A stretch of DNA of 64,000 bases, taken from positions 7,426,501-7,490,500 of the forward strand of contig NZ_LT629703.1 in assembly GCF_900103365.1 (NCBI RefSeq). The letters run 5' to 3'. Each line of letters begins with the position of its first letter. Position 1 is the first letter of the stretch. This DNA is from Afipia sp. GAS231. Its GTDB lineage: Bacteria > Pseudomonadota > Alphaproteobacteria > Rhizobiales > Xanthobacteraceae. The translations under genes were made by a program, and so were the position numbers. Shown here piece after piece: positions 16,526-25,676 of the stretch. Below the pieces are notes generated by a model. That model had not been told where the DNA came from and did no database searches. It worked only from the letters and a program-made list of their open reading frames with translations.

Positions 16526-17008
16526 ATGATATCGCGACGCGCGCTTGAGATATTCACGGCGGCCCTGACCGGAATCTTCGGTGTTGCGGTCGTGGTATCG
16601 AGCATCGACAACGGGATCGGCTGGTCGCGCGAGGGCGTCGACGCCGGCACGTTTCCGTTCCTGACCGGAATCATCGTCGTGCTCGGCAGCCTGTACAATC
16701 TGGCACAGGGCGCGCTGGGGCGTGGCTCGCTTGCAGGCCTCACGGTGGGGATCACGCGATCCGAACTTGGCCGTCTCGCCGCCCTGTTCGTTCCGGCCGC
16801 GATTTTCGTTGCCGCCATTCCGGTCCTCGGAATGTATCTGGCATCGGCCGGCTACGTTCTCGCCGCGCTGGCGCTGCCGAAACGGCAATTGGTCTTTCAT
16901 GCACTCGCGGTCGCCGTGGCGACGCCGGTCGCACTTTACATCGTCTTCGAGCGCCTGTTTCAGGTGTCGCTGCCGCACGGCGCGCTTGCCGCCGCGTTTG
17001 GCTTCTGA
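16526..17008 (+). CDS. TctB-family small membrane subunit of TTT transporter
   Basis: A 160-residue protein with four hydrophobic segments, the usual layout of TctB, the small membrane subunit of tripartite tricarboxylate transporters. DAGTFPFLTGIIVVLGSLYN (about 31-50) is typical. ATG 16526 begins MISRRALEIF and follows the binding-protein stop by 28 bp; the 13 extra residues encoded from 16487 overlap the previous gene and are unlikely. It lies 12 bp before TctA. TctB has low conservation and its exact role is unclear; it is essential for transport in studied systems. Confidence 0.88.
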   Translation: MISRRALEIFTAALTGIFGVAVVVSSIDNGIGWSREGVDAGTFPFLTGIIVVLGSLYNLAQGALGRGSLAGLTVGITRSELGRLAALFVPAAIFVAAIPVLGMYLASAGYVLAALALPKRQLVFHALAVAVATPVALYIVFERLFQVSLPHGALAAAFGF

Positions 17009-17020
17009 CCGGGGCCGCGA

Positions 17021-18547
17021 ATGGAAAACCTCGAACTGCTGTTGCACGGTTTTTCCATCGCGGTCACCGTGCCGCATTTGGCCCTGATGGTGGTCGGCGT
17101 GCTGCTCGGCATTCTCGTCGGCGTGCTGCCGGGGCTCGGCGCGCCGAACGGCGTGTCGCTGTTGTTGCCGCTGACCTTCGGCATGCAGCCGGTCTCGGCG
17201 ATCATCCTGCTGTCCAGCATGTATTGGGGCGCGCTGTTCGGCGGCTCCGTGACCTCGATCCTGTTCAACATCCCCGGCGAGCCTTCGTCGGTCGCGACGA
17301 CGTTCGACGGCTATCCGATGGCGCGCGACGGCCGGCCGAGCACGGCGCTGGCCACGGCGTTCGGCTCGGCGGCCTTCGGCGCGCTGGTCGGCGTGATCCT
17401 GATTACGTTTCTCGCCTCCTGGGTCGCGCAGGTGGCGCTCGCGTTCGGACCGGCCGAATATTTCGCGGTCTATTTCCTCGCCTTCGCCAGCTTCGTCGGC
17501 ATGGGTGGGGCGGCGCCGATCAAGACCGTGGTGGCTCTGGCGATCGGCTTTGCGATCGCGGCTATCGGCATCGATACGGTGTCCGGCAGTGTGCGGCTGA
17601 CCATGGGGATCGACGAACTGGTGAAGGGCGTCAACTTCGTCGTCGCCGTCATGGGGCTGTTCGGCATCGGCGAACTCCTGATTGCCGTCGAAGACGAATT
17701 TCAGGCGCGCGCTGTGTCGTCGCGGGTCGAGTGGCGGGAAGTCTTCCGCGCGCTTGGGCAATTGCCCAGGCACAGCGTGGCCTTGCTGCGCAGCGCCGCC
17801 ATCGGCTGCTGGATGGGGATCACGCCGGGCGGCCCGACGGCGGCTTCCTTCATGAGCTATGGCATCGCCAAGCGCTTTTCCCGCCATGGCGAGCGCTTCG
17901 GTACCGGCGAGGTCGAAGGCATCATCGCGCCGGAAACCGCCGACCACGCCGCCGGCACCAGCGCGTTGCTGCCGATGCTCTCTCTCGGCATTCCCGGCTC
18001 GGCGACGGCCGCCGTGATGATGGGCGGGCTGATGATCTGGGGATTGAACCCCGGGCCGATGCTGTTCGTCGACCAGAAGGATTTCGTCTGGGGGCTGATC
18101 GCTTCGATGTATGTCGGCAACATCGTCGCGGTCGTGCTGGTGCTGCTCACCGTTCCCGTGTTCGCGGCCTTGATGCGGATACCCTTCGTGGTGATCGCGC
18201 CGCTGATCGTCATCATCTGCGCGGTCGGCGCCTATTCGGTCTCGAATTCCTATCTCGATGTCGTCATGATGCTCGGCTTCGGCATCGTCGGCTATCTCTT
18301 CAAGAAGCTGCATTACCCGCTGGCGCCGCTCGTGCTTGCGATCGTGATCGGCGACAAGGCCGAGGACGCGTTCCGGCAGTCCATGCTGATGTCGAAGGGA
18401 TCGCTCGGAATATTCTTTGAAAATCGGCTGGTGACGTGTCTCGTCGTGGCCGGAATGGCGCTGTTGCTGCTTCCGCTCGCCTTGCAGATCGTGCGTCTGT
18501 GGCGAGGACCAGGGCAGGCCGCACAGGAGAAAGCGAGGATCATATGA
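17021..18547 (+). CDS. TctA-family large membrane subunit of TTT transporter
   Basis: A 508-residue polytopic permease. Signature stretches are GVLPGLGAPNGVSLLLPLTF (about 38-57), SILFNIPGEPSSVATTFDGY, and the second-repeat counterpart GITPGGPTAASFMSY and LSLGIPGSATAAVMMGGL. TctA forms the transport channel, driven by cation symport, with TctB and the TctC binding protein. All three parts of the transporter are therefore present and adjacent. Its TGA overlaps the ATG of the PdxA-like gene (ATGA), tying uptake to that enzyme. Confidence 0.95.
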   Translation: MENLELLLHGFSIAVTVPHLALMVVGVLLGILVGVLPGLGAPNGVSLLLPLTFGMQPVSAIILLSSMYWGALFGGSVTSILFNIPGEPSSVATTFDGYPMARDGRPSTALATAFGSAAFGALVGVILITFLASWVAQVALAFGPAEYFAVYFLAFASFVGMGGAAPIKTVVALAIGFAIAAIGIDTVSGSVRLTMGIDELVKGVNFVVAVMGLFGIGELLIAVEDEFQARAVSSRVEWREVFRALGQLPRHSVALLRSAAIGCWMGITPGGPTAASFMSYGIAKRFSRHGERFGTGEVEGIIAPETADHAAGTSALLPMLSLGIPGSATAAVMMGGLMIWGLNPGPMLFVDQKDFVWGLIASMYVGNIVAVVLVLLTVPVFAALMRIPFVVIAPLIVIICAVGAYSVSNSYLDVVMMLGFGIVGYLFKKLHYPLAPLVLAIVIGDKAEDAFRQSMLMSKGSLGIFFENRLVTCLVVAGMALLLLPLALQIVRLWRGPGQAAQEKARII

Positions 18548-19575
18548 CCGTTCACGACCCTCATAGGCCAGTGATTGCGCTCGCGATGGGCGACCCTGCC
18601 GGCATCAGTCCGGAATTGACCGCAAAGCTTACGTGTCTTGACGAAGTCCGCGCCGTCGCGCGCCTGCTCGTGATCGGCGATCGCCGCGTGTTCGACGAAG
18701 GCGCTCGGATTGCCGGTCTCACGCCGGACCTGCCGAACCTGTCGCCCTCGACGGATCCGAGGTCGATCGCGGGCGAAGCCGCTTTCATGGATCTCGGCCA
18801 TCTCGATCCCGCGACGATCGAACGCGGCGTTGCGGTGAAGGCGGGCGGCGCGTTTGCGCTCGAAAACTATCGTCGCGCGCTGGTGCTGGCACGGGAAGGG
18901 CAGGCCGATGCGGTCTGCTTTACCCCGTTCAACAAGAAGGCGATGCGGCTGGCTCGTCCGCAATATGACGACGAGATCGCGTTTTCCGCCGAAATTGCCG
19001 GGTTGAAAACACCGGCCAGCGAATTCAACGTGCTCGACAAGCTCTGGAACGCGCGGGTCACTTCGCACATCGCGCTCAAGGATGTCGCCTCGCTTCTATC
19101 GGTCGAACGCATTCATCGCGCGCTCACGCTGACGAACGCGTGCATGCGGCGGGCCGGATTTGCAACGCCCCGCATCGCGGTGGCCGGGCTCAACCCGCAT
19201 GCCGGCGATGGCGGTAATTTCGGCCGCGAGGAGATCGATATCATTGAGCCGGCGGTGCAGGCGGGCCGGGCCGAAGGCATCGCCGCGGAGGGGCCGTTTC
19301 CGGCCGACACGGTTTTCCTTCGCGCCAAGGGCGGCGCCTTCGATGCGGTGCTCACGATGTATCACGACCAGGGCCAGATCGCGATGAAGCTGATGGGGTT
19401 CGATCGCGGCGTAACGATTTTGGGCGGCTTCCCGTTTCCGATCTGCACGCCCGCGCATGGCACGGCATATGACATCGCGGGCCAAGGCATCGCTTCGGTC
19501 GGCGCCAGCCGCGCCGCCGTGCTGCTGGCGGCGGAGATGGCAGGGGCTGCCCGGATAGGTGACCGCGCGGCGTAA
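18544..19575 (+). CDS. PdxA-family dehydrogenase (4-hydroxythreonine-4-phosphate dehydrogenase-like)
   Basis: A 343-residue PdxA-fold NAD(P)-dependent oxidative decarboxylase. GDPAGISPE (about 16-24) and the three metal-binding histidines are kept: H175 in VTSHIALKD, H219 in LNPHAGDGG and H274 in TMYHDQGQ. Besides vitamin B6 synthesis, PdxA-like enzymes act in catabolism, for example the terephthalate dihydrodiol dehydrogenase TphB and the PdxA2 enzymes of sugar-acid breakdown. Its place at the end of a transporter/CoA-transferase operon, with a 4-bp overlap to TctA, argues for a catabolic role here. No DUF1537 kinase or ring-hydroxylating dioxygenase is nearby, so the substrate stays open. 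Confidence 0.85.
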   Translation: MTVHDPHRPVIALAMGDPAGISPELTAKLTCLDEVRAVARLLVIGDRRVFDEGARIAGLTPDLPNLSPSTDPRSIAGEAAFMDLGHLDPATIERGVAVKAGGAFALENYRRALVLAREGQADAVCFTPFNKKAMRLARPQYDDEIAFSAEIAGLKTPASEFNVLDKLWNARVTSHIALKDVASLLSVERIHRALTLTNACMRRAGFATPRIAVAGLNPHAGDGGNFGREEIDIIEPAVQAGRAEGIAAEGPFPADTVFLRAKGGAFDAVLTMYHDQGQIAMKLMGFDRGVTILGGFPFPICTPAHGTAYDIAGQGIASVGASRAAVLLAAEMAGAARIGDRAA

Positions 19576-19983
19576 GCCTGGGGGGCGTGAACGGTGCAAA
19601 GCGGACATCGACGCCGGCTTTGCGACCATCGGCGGTCGGATGAAGCAGGGCGGAAACCGTCACCAAGACGTTATGCCGCAGCCGCCGTGGTTGCCGAAAA
19701 CCCCGCCGGGCGGCGCAGTTGAGGACGGGTAAGTTAACAACAGAACGCCAAAGACGGCCGTCAACCCCTTGACCCGGCCGGCCAGTCGTTCTGTGATGCA
19801 TCACAACTACCAGTCGCCGCACGTTGAGGGGCCTGCCGCGATATCAGATCCATCGCCTGACCGAACCGCATGTCAAACTGCCGGTCGGATTGACGTATTT
19901 GCGTGAGGGATCATCGGGTTGGCCCAATAACTGCAGGCTACGAAGCAAATGTTCCCGCACGACTCCCTGAAAGGCACTTGCCC
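19576..19983. other. Intergenic region upstream of aapJ
   Basis: About 400 bp without a supported gene. A weak stem GCAAAGC (19596-19602) / GCTTTGC (19617-19623) lies shortly after the PdxA-like stop. A candidate promoter with an overlapping palindrome is at 19769-19805 and is listed separately. The remaining roughly 180 bp before the aapJ start would be an untranslated leader if that promoter is used; I see no riboswitch structure in it. Confidence 0.5.
19769..19805 (+). promoter_or_regulatory. Candidate aap promoter with overlapping palindromic operator
   Basis: TTGACC at 19769-19774 and TGTGAT at 19792-19797 are separated by 17 bp, a plausible sigma-70 promoter pair. The -10 element is embedded in a perfect 14-bp palindrome, TGTGATGCATCACA (19792-19805). 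Half-sites TGTGA and TCACA with a 4-bp centre recall Crp/Fnr-family operators, which use similar half-sites with 4- or 6-bp centres. A protein bound here would block the promoter. Inferred from sequence only. Confidence 0.45.
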
Positions 19984-21000
19984 ATGAAACGCGTATCCCT
20001 GGTTCTTACCCTTGTCGTTGCCGCCGGCCTTTCGGCCCAGGCAGCGTCGGCGCAAACCCTCAAGACGGTCAAGGACCGGGGCTTGCTGTCCTGCGGCGTC
20101 AGCCAGGGCCTGCCGGGTTTCTCGTCGCCGGACGACAAGGGTAACTGGACCGGTCTCGACGTCGATGTCTGCCGCGCGGTCGCGGCCGCCATTTTCAACG
20201 ACGCCACCAAGATCAAGTTCGTGCCGCTGTCGGCCAAGGATCGTTTCACCGCGCTGCAGTCCGGCGAAATCGACGTGCTGTCGCGCAACACCACCTGGAC
20301 GCTGTCGCGCGATACGTCGCTCGGCGCCAACTTCACCGGCGTGACTTATTATGACGGCCAGGGCTTCCTGGTGAAGAAGTCGCTGAAGGTGAATTCGGCG
20401 CTGGAACTGAACAGCGCCTCGGTCTGCGTGCAGACGGGAACCACGACCGAGCAGAACCTCGCCGACTACTTCAAGGGCAATAACATGAAGTACGAGGTGA
20501 TCGCGTTCGCCTCCGCCGACGAAACCGTCAAGGCCTATGAATCCGGCCGCTGCGACGTCTTCACCTCCGACGTCTCCCAGCTCTACGCCGAGCGCCTGAA
20601 GCTCGCCAATCCCGCCGATCACGCCGTGCTGCCCGAGGTGATCTCCAAGGAGCCGCTCGGCCCGATGGTCCGCCATGGCGACGACCAGTGGTTCGACATT
20701 GTCAAATGGACGCTGTTTGCGATGCTCGACGCCGAAGAGCTCGGCGTTACCCAGAAGAACGTCGACGAGATGGCGAAGTCAGACAAGCCCGAACTCAAGC
20801 GCGCCTTCGGCACCGACGGCAATCTCGGCGAACAGCTCGGCCTGACCAAGGACTGGGTGTCGCGGATCGTGAAAGCGGTCGGCAACTACGGCGAATCCTT
20901 CGATCGCAATGTCGGCGCCGGCTCCAAGCTCGGCATCGCCCGCGGCCTCAACAATCTCTGGAACAAGGGCGGTATCCAGTACGCGCCGCCGATCCGCTAA
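19984..21000 (+). CDS. aapJ: General L-amino acid ABC transporter, periplasmic binding protein
   Basis: A 338-residue solute-binding protein of the AapJ/BztA type. A signal peptide ends at AQAASAQT (about 23). The mature protein starts LKTVKDRGLLSCGVSQGLPG and carries the family stretches GNWTGLDVDVCRAVAAAIF and SGEIDVLSRNTTWTLSRD, all typical of AapJ. In Rhizobium, Aap transports a broad range of L-amino acids and is under nitrogen control. ATG 19984 has AAAGG upstream. It is the first gene of the aapJQMP operon; aapQ begins 22 bp after its stop. Confidence 0.95.
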   Translation: MKRVSLVLTLVVAAGLSAQAASAQTLKTVKDRGLLSCGVSQGLPGFSSPDDKGNWTGLDVDVCRAVAAAIFNDATKIKFVPLSAKDRFTALQSGEIDVLSRNTTWTLSRDTSLGANFTGVTYYDGQGFLVKKSLKVNSALELNSASVCVQTGTTTEQNLADYFKGNNMKYEVIAFASADETVKAYESGRCDVFTSDVSQLYAERLKLANPADHAVLPEVISKEPLGPMVRHGDDQWFDIVKWTLFAMLDAEELGVTQKNVDEMAKSDKPELKRAFGTDGNLGEQLGLTKDWVSRIVKAVGNYGESFDRNVGAGSKLGIARGLNNLWNKGGIQYAPPIR

Positions 21001-21022
21001 CCGCCGGCAGGGGGCTGCGGCG

Positions 21023-22231
21023 ATGGCCATCGAACCTCGACAACCACCGTCGCAGCTATTGCCCAGGCTGCAGCGGGCGCTTGGCGGCCGGGCAGGCTGG
21101 AGCGGCTTCGTCATCCAGCTCCTGTTCGTCGCCGTGCTCGCCTGGATCGCCTACGAGATCGTCGCCAATGCCCGCGCCAATTTGCAGGCGCAGCGGATCA
21201 CCGCGGGCTTTGGCTTCCTTGAAAACACGGCAGGTTTTGACGTCAGTCAAAACCTGATTTCGTATTCGGGATCGGACACCTATACGCGGGTGTTCCTGGT
21301 CGGCCTGCTCAATACACTGCTGGTGTCGGTCATCGGCATCTTCTTCGCCACGCTGATCGGGTTCACCGTGGCGCTCGGCCGGTTGTCGCCGAACTGGCTG
21401 CTGTCGAAAATTGCCGGCGGCTATGTCGAACTGGTGCGCAATCTGCCGCCGCTGTTCCAGATCCTGTTCTGGTACCTGGCCGTGCTCGCGGCGTTGCCCA
21501 ATCCCCGGCAGAGCATCTCGATCTTCGACAAGTTCTTTCTTTCCAATCGCGGCCTCGTGATTCCAAAACCGATCGGCGAACCCGGGTTCGAGCCGTTTGC
21601 CATCGCGCTTGTGGTCGCGATCGTCGCCGCGATCGGGCTGTGGCGCTACGCGCGCAAGCAGTTGTTCGACAGCGGCAAGGTGATCAAGGTCTGGCCCTAT
21701 GCGCTTGGCCTGTTGATTGGCCTGCCGCTCATCAGCGCGCTGATTTTCGGTGCACCTGTGATGTTCGAAGTGCCGGTGCTGAAGGGCTTTAACTTCTCCG
21801 GCGGCTCCCGCGTCATTCCGGAATTCGTGGCGCTGACGCTGGCGCTGTCGACCTATACGGCGGCCTTCATCGCCGAGATCGTGCGTGCCGGCATTCTGTC
21901 GGTCCACAAGGGCCAGATGGAGGCCGGTTCCTCGCTCGGGCTGCAGCGCGGCTCGGTGCTGCGGCTGATCGTGATCCCGCAGGCGATGCGCGTGATCCTG
22001 CCGCCGCTCACCAACCAGTATCTCAACCTGACCAAGAACTCGTCGCTGGCGGTGGCGATCGGCTATCCCGACCTGGTCTCGGTGTTCGCCGGCACCACGC
22101 TGAGCCAGACCGGCCAGGCGATTGAAATCATCGGCATCACCATGGGCGTCTATCTGCTGATCTCGCTGATCACCAGCGCGGTGATGAGTTTTTACGGATG
22201 GCGGCTGGGCCGGAGCCTTGGCAACTCATGA
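21023..22231 (+). CDS. aapQ: General L-amino acid ABC transporter permease AapQ
   Basis: A 402-residue HisM-type permease. After a first membrane helix (about 30-50) comes a long periplasmic stretch, then the permease core from about 85 with NTLLVSVIGIFFATLIGF, GGYVELVRNLPPLFQ and the EAA loop region AGSSLGLQRGSVLRLIVIPQ. The large size compared with ordinary 220-residue HisM/HisQ permeases is normal for AapQ. Its 3' end contains the first copy of a 14-bp tandem duplication (22218-22231), the second copy of which contains the aapM start. Confidence 0.94.
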   Translation: MAIEPRQPPSQLLPRLQRALGGRAGWSGFVIQLLFVAVLAWIAYEIVANARANLQAQRITAGFGFLENTAGFDVSQNLISYSGSDTYTRVFLVGLLNTLLVSVIGIFFATLIGFTVALGRLSPNWLLSKIAGGYVELVRNLPPLFQILFWYLAVLAALPNPRQSISIFDKFFLSNRGLVIPKPIGEPGFEPFAIALVVAIVAAIGLWRYARKQLFDSGKVIKVWPYALGLLIGLPLISALIFGAPVMFEVPVLKGFNFSGGSRVIPEFVALTLALSTYTAAFIAEIVRAGILSVHKGQMEAGSSLGLQRGSVLRLIVIPQAMRVILPPLTNQYLNLTKNSSLAVAIGYPDLVSVFAGTTLSQTGQAIEIIGITMGVYLLISLITSAVMSFYGWRLGRSLGNS

Positions 22232-22245
22232 TTGGCAACTCATGA
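22218..22245 (+). repeat. 14-bp tandem duplication at the aapQ/aapM junction
   Basis: TTGGCAACTCATGA occurs twice back to back, at 22218-22231 and 22232-22245. The first copy holds the aapQ stop codon (TGA 22229-22231); the second holds the aapM start (ATG 22242). With a single copy, the two genes would overlap as ATGA, so the duplication has changed overlapping coupling into a 10-bp gap. The identity is exact, pointing to a recent slippage event. Confidence 0.9.
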
Positions 22246-23768
22246 CCGACACCATCACCTCTCAGCCCTTCGTCAGCGACAAGTTGATCGCCGAGCGTCC
22301 GGCGCCGATCAAGACCACCGGCTTCGTCGGCTTCCTGCGCACGCGGCTGTTCAATTCGCCGACCAACATCATGATCACGATCGTCAGCGCGCTGCTGCTC
22401 TGGTTCATCGTCGTGCCCGCGTTGAGATTCGTGCTGGTCGATGCGGTCTGGACCGGCGCGGACCGCAACGCGTGTCTTGCTGAAAATGTCGGACATGCCG
22501 TCGGCGCCTGCTGGCCGTTCGTGCAAGCCAAGTTCAGCCAGTTCATCTACGGCTTCTATCCGGAAGCCGAACGCTGGCGCGTCAATCTGACTTTCATTCT
22601 TGCCGTTATCCTGTTGCTGCCGCTGCTGATTCCGCGACTGCCGGCCAAGGGGCCGAACGCCATTCTGTTTTTCCTGGCGTTCCCCGTCGTGGCTTTCTTC
22701 CTGCTATACGGCGGCGGCTTGCAGGGTTTTGGCGTGAGCTGGATCGCCGGGTTCCTGTCTGGATTCAACGACAGCATCGGCGAGGGCGGCCGCAAGGTCG
22801 TGGCGGCCGGCGAGACCACGGCCGTGATCGGGCCGCTGTTGTGGGGCCTCGGCAAGCTGATCGTGCTGATCAGCACGCTGATCTCCTGGGTGTTGCTGCC
22901 GCTGACGTGGCTGCGCGATCAGATCCAAGCGTTTGGCCGTCCGGTTTGGGCCGACTTTGTGGCGACCGCCGTGATCGTTTCAGGCCTGCTGTTCTGGCTG
23001 GGCGGCGGCACGCGCACGGGCTGGCGGCCGCTGATCACCTGCCTTGGGGTGTTTGCCGGCATCGGCATCGTCATTGTGGTGATGGGGCTCGACCGCGGCG
23101 GGTTGCCGGTGGTCGATACAAGGCTCTGGGGCGGCCTGCTGGTCACGCTGGTGGTGTCGGTGGTCGGCATCGTCGCCTCGATGCCGGTCGGCATTGCGCT
23201 GGCGCTCGGCCGGCGCGCCAGCATTCCGCTCATTCGAATCTTCTCGATCACTTTCATCGAGTTCTGGCGCGGGGTGCCGCTGATCACGGTGCTGTTCTTT
23301 GCGACCTACATGCTGCCGCTGTTCGTCCCGACCGGTTTCACCATCGACGGCCTGATGCGCGCTTTGATCGGCATCGCGCTGTTCGCCGGCGCCTATCAGG
23401 CCGAAGTTATCCGCGGCGGCCTCAACGCGATTCCGCGCGGGCAGGGCGAGGCGGCGAGCGCGCTCGGCCTGTCCTGGGCCAAGACCACGGCGCTGATCGT
23501 GATGCCGCAGGCGCTGCGCCACGTCATACCGGGCCTCGTCAACTCCTTCATCGCGCTGTTCAAGGATACTTCGCTGGTCTCTATCGTCGCTTTGTTCGAC
23601 CTGCTCGGGCAGTTGCGCGCCTCGTTCTCCGATCCGGTCTGGTCGACGCCGACAACGCTGTTCACCGGCTTTGCCTTCACCGGCATCATCTATTTCGTCT
23701 TCTGCTTTGGCATGTCGCGTTACTCGCTGTTCGTCGAGAACAGGCTGAACGCGCATCGCCGCAATTGA
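22242..23768 (+). CDS. aapM: General L-amino acid ABC transporter permease AapM
   Basis: A 508-residue permease, the larger partner of AapQ. An extended N-terminal region with several hydrophobic segments and a soluble insert (about 60-250) precedes the permease core, which contains [24 protein letters not shown] sequence, [19 protein letters not shown] and the EAA loop [21 protein letters not shown]. AapQ and AapM form the heteromeric membrane channel. ATG 22242 is used; the TTG at 22218 would start inside aapQ. aapP follows after 10 bp. Confidence 0.94.
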   Translation: MTDTITSQPFVSDKLIAERPAPIKTTGFVGFLRTRLFNSPTNIMITIVSALLLWFIVVPALRFVLVDAVWTGADRNACLAENVGHAVGACWPFVQAKFSQFIYGFYPEAERWRVNLTFILAVILLLPLLIPRLPAKGPNAILFFLAFPVVAFFLLYGGGLQGFGVSWIAGFLSGFNDSIGEGGRKVVAAGETTAVIGPLLWGLGKLIVLISTLISWVLLPLTWLRDQIQAFGRPVWADFVATAVIVSGLLFWLGGGTRTGWRPLITCLGVFAGIGIVIVVMGLDRGGLPVVDTRLWGGLLVTLVVSVVGIVASMPVGIALALGRRASIPLIRIFSITFIEFWRGVPLITVLFFATYMLPLFVPTGFTIDGLMRALIGIALFAGAYQAEVIRGGLNAIPRGQGEAASALGLSWAKTTALIVMPQALRHVIPGLVNSFIALFKDTSLVSIVALFDLLGQLRASFSDPVWSTPTTLFTGFAFTGIIYFVFCFGMSRYSLFVENRLNAHRRN

Positions 23769-23778
23769 GTATATCAGC

Positions 23779-24522
23779 ATGGCAACCAACTCGATCGTCG
23801 GCATCAACGGCCTCAACAAGTGGTACGGCGACTTTCATGTCCTGCGCGACATCAACCTCGACGTCGCCAAGGGCGAGCGCATCGTGATCTGCGGGCCGTC
23901 CGGCTCCGGCAAGTCGACGCTGATCCGCTGCATCAACGCGCTCGAGGAATTCCAGGAAGGCCGCATCGTCGTCGACGGCACCGAACTCGGGCCGAACCTG
24001 AAGCGGGTCGACGAAGTCCGCCGCGACGTCGGCATGGTATTCCAGAGCTTTAACCTGTTTCCGCATCTGACCGTGCTGGAGAACTGCACGCTGGCGCCGA
24101 TCTGGGTGCGCAACATCCCGAAAAAGGATGCCGAGGCGGCGGCGATGAAATACCTGGAGCGGGTCAAGATCCCGCATCAGGCCAACAAATATCCGGGCCA
24201 GATGTCGGGCGGACAGCAACAGCGCGTTGCGATTGCGCGGGCGCTGACGATGAATCCGAAGGTGATGCTGTTCGACGAACCGACGTCGGCGCTCGACCCG
24301 GAAATGGTCAAGGAAGTGCTCGACACCATGGTCGATCTCGCCAAGGAGGGCATGACCATGCTGGTGGTCACCCACGAAATGGGATTTGCCCGCGAAGTCG
24401 CCAACCGCGTCGTCTTCATGGACGCCGGCCAGATCATCGAGGCGAATACGCCGGAGGAATTCTTCTCCAATCCGCAGCACGCGCGGACGAAGTTGTTCTT
24501 AAGCCAGATTCTGCGGCATTGA
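23779..24522 (+). CDS. aapP: General L-amino acid ABC transporter ATP-binding protein
   Basis: A 247-residue ABC ATPase of the GlnQ/HisP type. Walker [10 protein letters not shown] is at 39-47, the Q-loop in [13 protein letters not shown], the signature [15 protein letters not shown] and Walker [14 protein letters not shown], followed by the switch histidine in VVTHEMGFA. It energises the AapQ/AapM channel. It is the last gene of the operon, and a dispersed palindromic repeat begins 11 bp after its stop and could act as a transcript end or processing site. Confidence 0.96.
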   Translation: MATNSIVGINGLNKWYGDFHVLRDINLDVAKGERIVICGPSGSGKSTLIRCINALEEFQEGRIVVDGTELGPNLKRVDEVRRDVGMVFQSFNLFPHLTVLENCTLAPIWVRNIPKKDAEAAAMKYLERVKIPHQANKYPGQMSGGQQQRVAIARALTMNPKVMLFDEPTSALDPEMVKEVLDTMVDLAKEGMTMLVVTHEMGFAREVANRVVFMDAGQIIEANTPEEFFSNPQHARTKLFLSQILRH

Positions 24523-24639
24523 TTTGGATGCATAGGGTGGGTTAGGCGACTTGTCCGCCGTAGCTCGAAGAGCGAAGGCGGAAGCCGTAACCCACCGCGA
24601 CACCAATCGGGCCGCACGAAGTTGGGGGGTTCCGCTGCG

Positions 24640-25593
24640 CTAGCTGTGGAATCTCAACAGGTCGTCCGCCGGGAGGCCGAGGCGGCTGATGGGCGGTTTG
24701 GCTTGCAGGCTGCCGTGTGGTCGATGCCAGTTGTAGTAATGAAGCCAGATCGGCAGGTCTTTGGCCCGCTGGTCTGAGGTGTCATAGGCGCGAGCATAGG
24801 CCCACTCGCGCAGCGACGTCTGGATGAAGCGCTCGGCCTTGCCGTTTGTTTGCGGCCTGTAGGGTCTGGTGAAGATGTGCGTGAGGCCGAGCTTCCTGCA
24901 CGCTCTGGCGAAGGCCTTGGCACGGTAGCAGGAGCCGTTGTCGGTCATGATGCCGGTGACCTTCATGCCGAGGCTGCGGTAGTAAGTGACGGCCTCCGTG
25001 AGGAAGGCGATGGCGCTCTCCTTCTTCTGATCCCGCCGGATCTGGGAGAAGGCCAGGCGCGAGGCATCGTCGATGGCGACGTGGACGAACTCGTGGCCGG
25101 CGCCGCGGCTTTCGCCCTTCTGGCGATCATGGGTGATGCGGTGGCCTGGTCTGACGAACCTGCCGAGCTTCTTGATGTCGATATGGATGAGCTCGCCGGG
25201 CTGTTCGCGCTCGTAGCGCCGTACCGGCTCGGCCGGCTCCAGATCGCGTATCCGGCTTAATCCCAAGCGGCGAAGGATGCGGCTGACGGTGGCCGGTGAC
25301 ACTCCAACCTCGGCTGCGATTTGCTTGCCGGTGTGGCGCTGCCGGCGCAACGTCTCGACGGCGGCGCGCCTGGCAGGCAGGGTTTGGCTTGGCGATGAAT
25401 GAGGTCGCGACGAGCGGTCGCGCAACCCATCGACACCTTCTGCGCGGAACCGCTTGACCCACTTGGCGACTGTTTTGGGTGTCGTGTTGAACTGGCAAGC
25501 CGCGTCGGCCTGGCTCAGCCCACCCTCGACCACACCTCGCACCATCGCCTCTCGACCTTTGGGCGTCAAAGGCGCATTCTTGTGGACGTTCAT
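24640..25593 (-). CDS. IS481-family transposase
   Basis: A 317-residue transposase. Helix-turn-helix domains occupy about 1-115 (LSQADAACQFNTTPKTVAKW and IAAEVGVSPATVSRILRRL). The rve/integrase catalytic core carries the DDE triad at D139 (IHIDIKKLGR), D218 (IMTDNGS) and E254 (GKAERFIQT). The C terminus WHRPHGSL is standard. ATG 25593 follows GGGAGAGA. The frame looks intact, so the element may still be active. The stop codon TAG lies outside the element, in the flanking CTAG of the target. Confidence 0.93.
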   Translation of the reverse strand: MNVHKNAPLTPKGREAMVRGVVEGGLSQADAACQFNTTPKTVAKWVKRFRAEGVDGLRDRSSRPHSSPSQTLPARRAAVETLRRQRHTGKQIAAEVGVSPATVSRILRRLGLSRIRDLEPAEPVRRYEREQPGELIHIDIKKLGRFVRPGHRITHDRQKGESRGAGHEFVHVAIDDASRLAFSQIRRDQKKESAIAFLTEAVTYYRSLGMKVTGIMTDNGSCYRAKAFARACRKLGLTHIFTRPYRPQTNGKAERFIQTSLREWAYARAYDTSDQRAKDLPIWLHYYNWHRPHGSLQAKPPISRLGLPADDLLRFHS

Positions 25594-25676
25594 CTGGTCT
25601 CTCCCTGGAACACTGAAGCTTCGCAACCTCAGCTTCCTCGGTTCAGACCAGATGGACAACCTCCTGAGACACCAAA
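24645..25676 (-). mobile_element. IS481-family insertion sequence
   Basis: An element of about 1,032 bp containing one DDE transposase gene. The left end begins TGTGGAATCTCAACAGGT, closely like the end of Bordetella IS481; the right end, read inwards on the minus strand, begins TTTGGTGTCTCAGGAGGT. The two ends are imperfect inverted repeats that agree best over TCTCA, AGGT and GTCC. Flanking hexamers GCTAGC (24639-24644) and GCTAAC (25677-25682) differ by one base and fit the CTAG-type 6-bp target preference known for IS481. Boundaries are read by eye and could shift by a few bases. Confidence 0.8.

Noticed and set aside
14908..16818. Minus-strand open frame of 636 codons across the CoA-transferase and TctC genes
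   Set aside because: No family resemblance; it is opposite two well-supported genes and runs through their intergenic region without its own start signal.
16433..18313. Minus-strand open frame of 626 codons across the tctB/tctA region
   Set aside because: Low-complexity, Asp/Arg/His-rich translation with no known motif, antisense to clear TctB, TctA and TctC genes; typical shadow of GC-rich codon usage.
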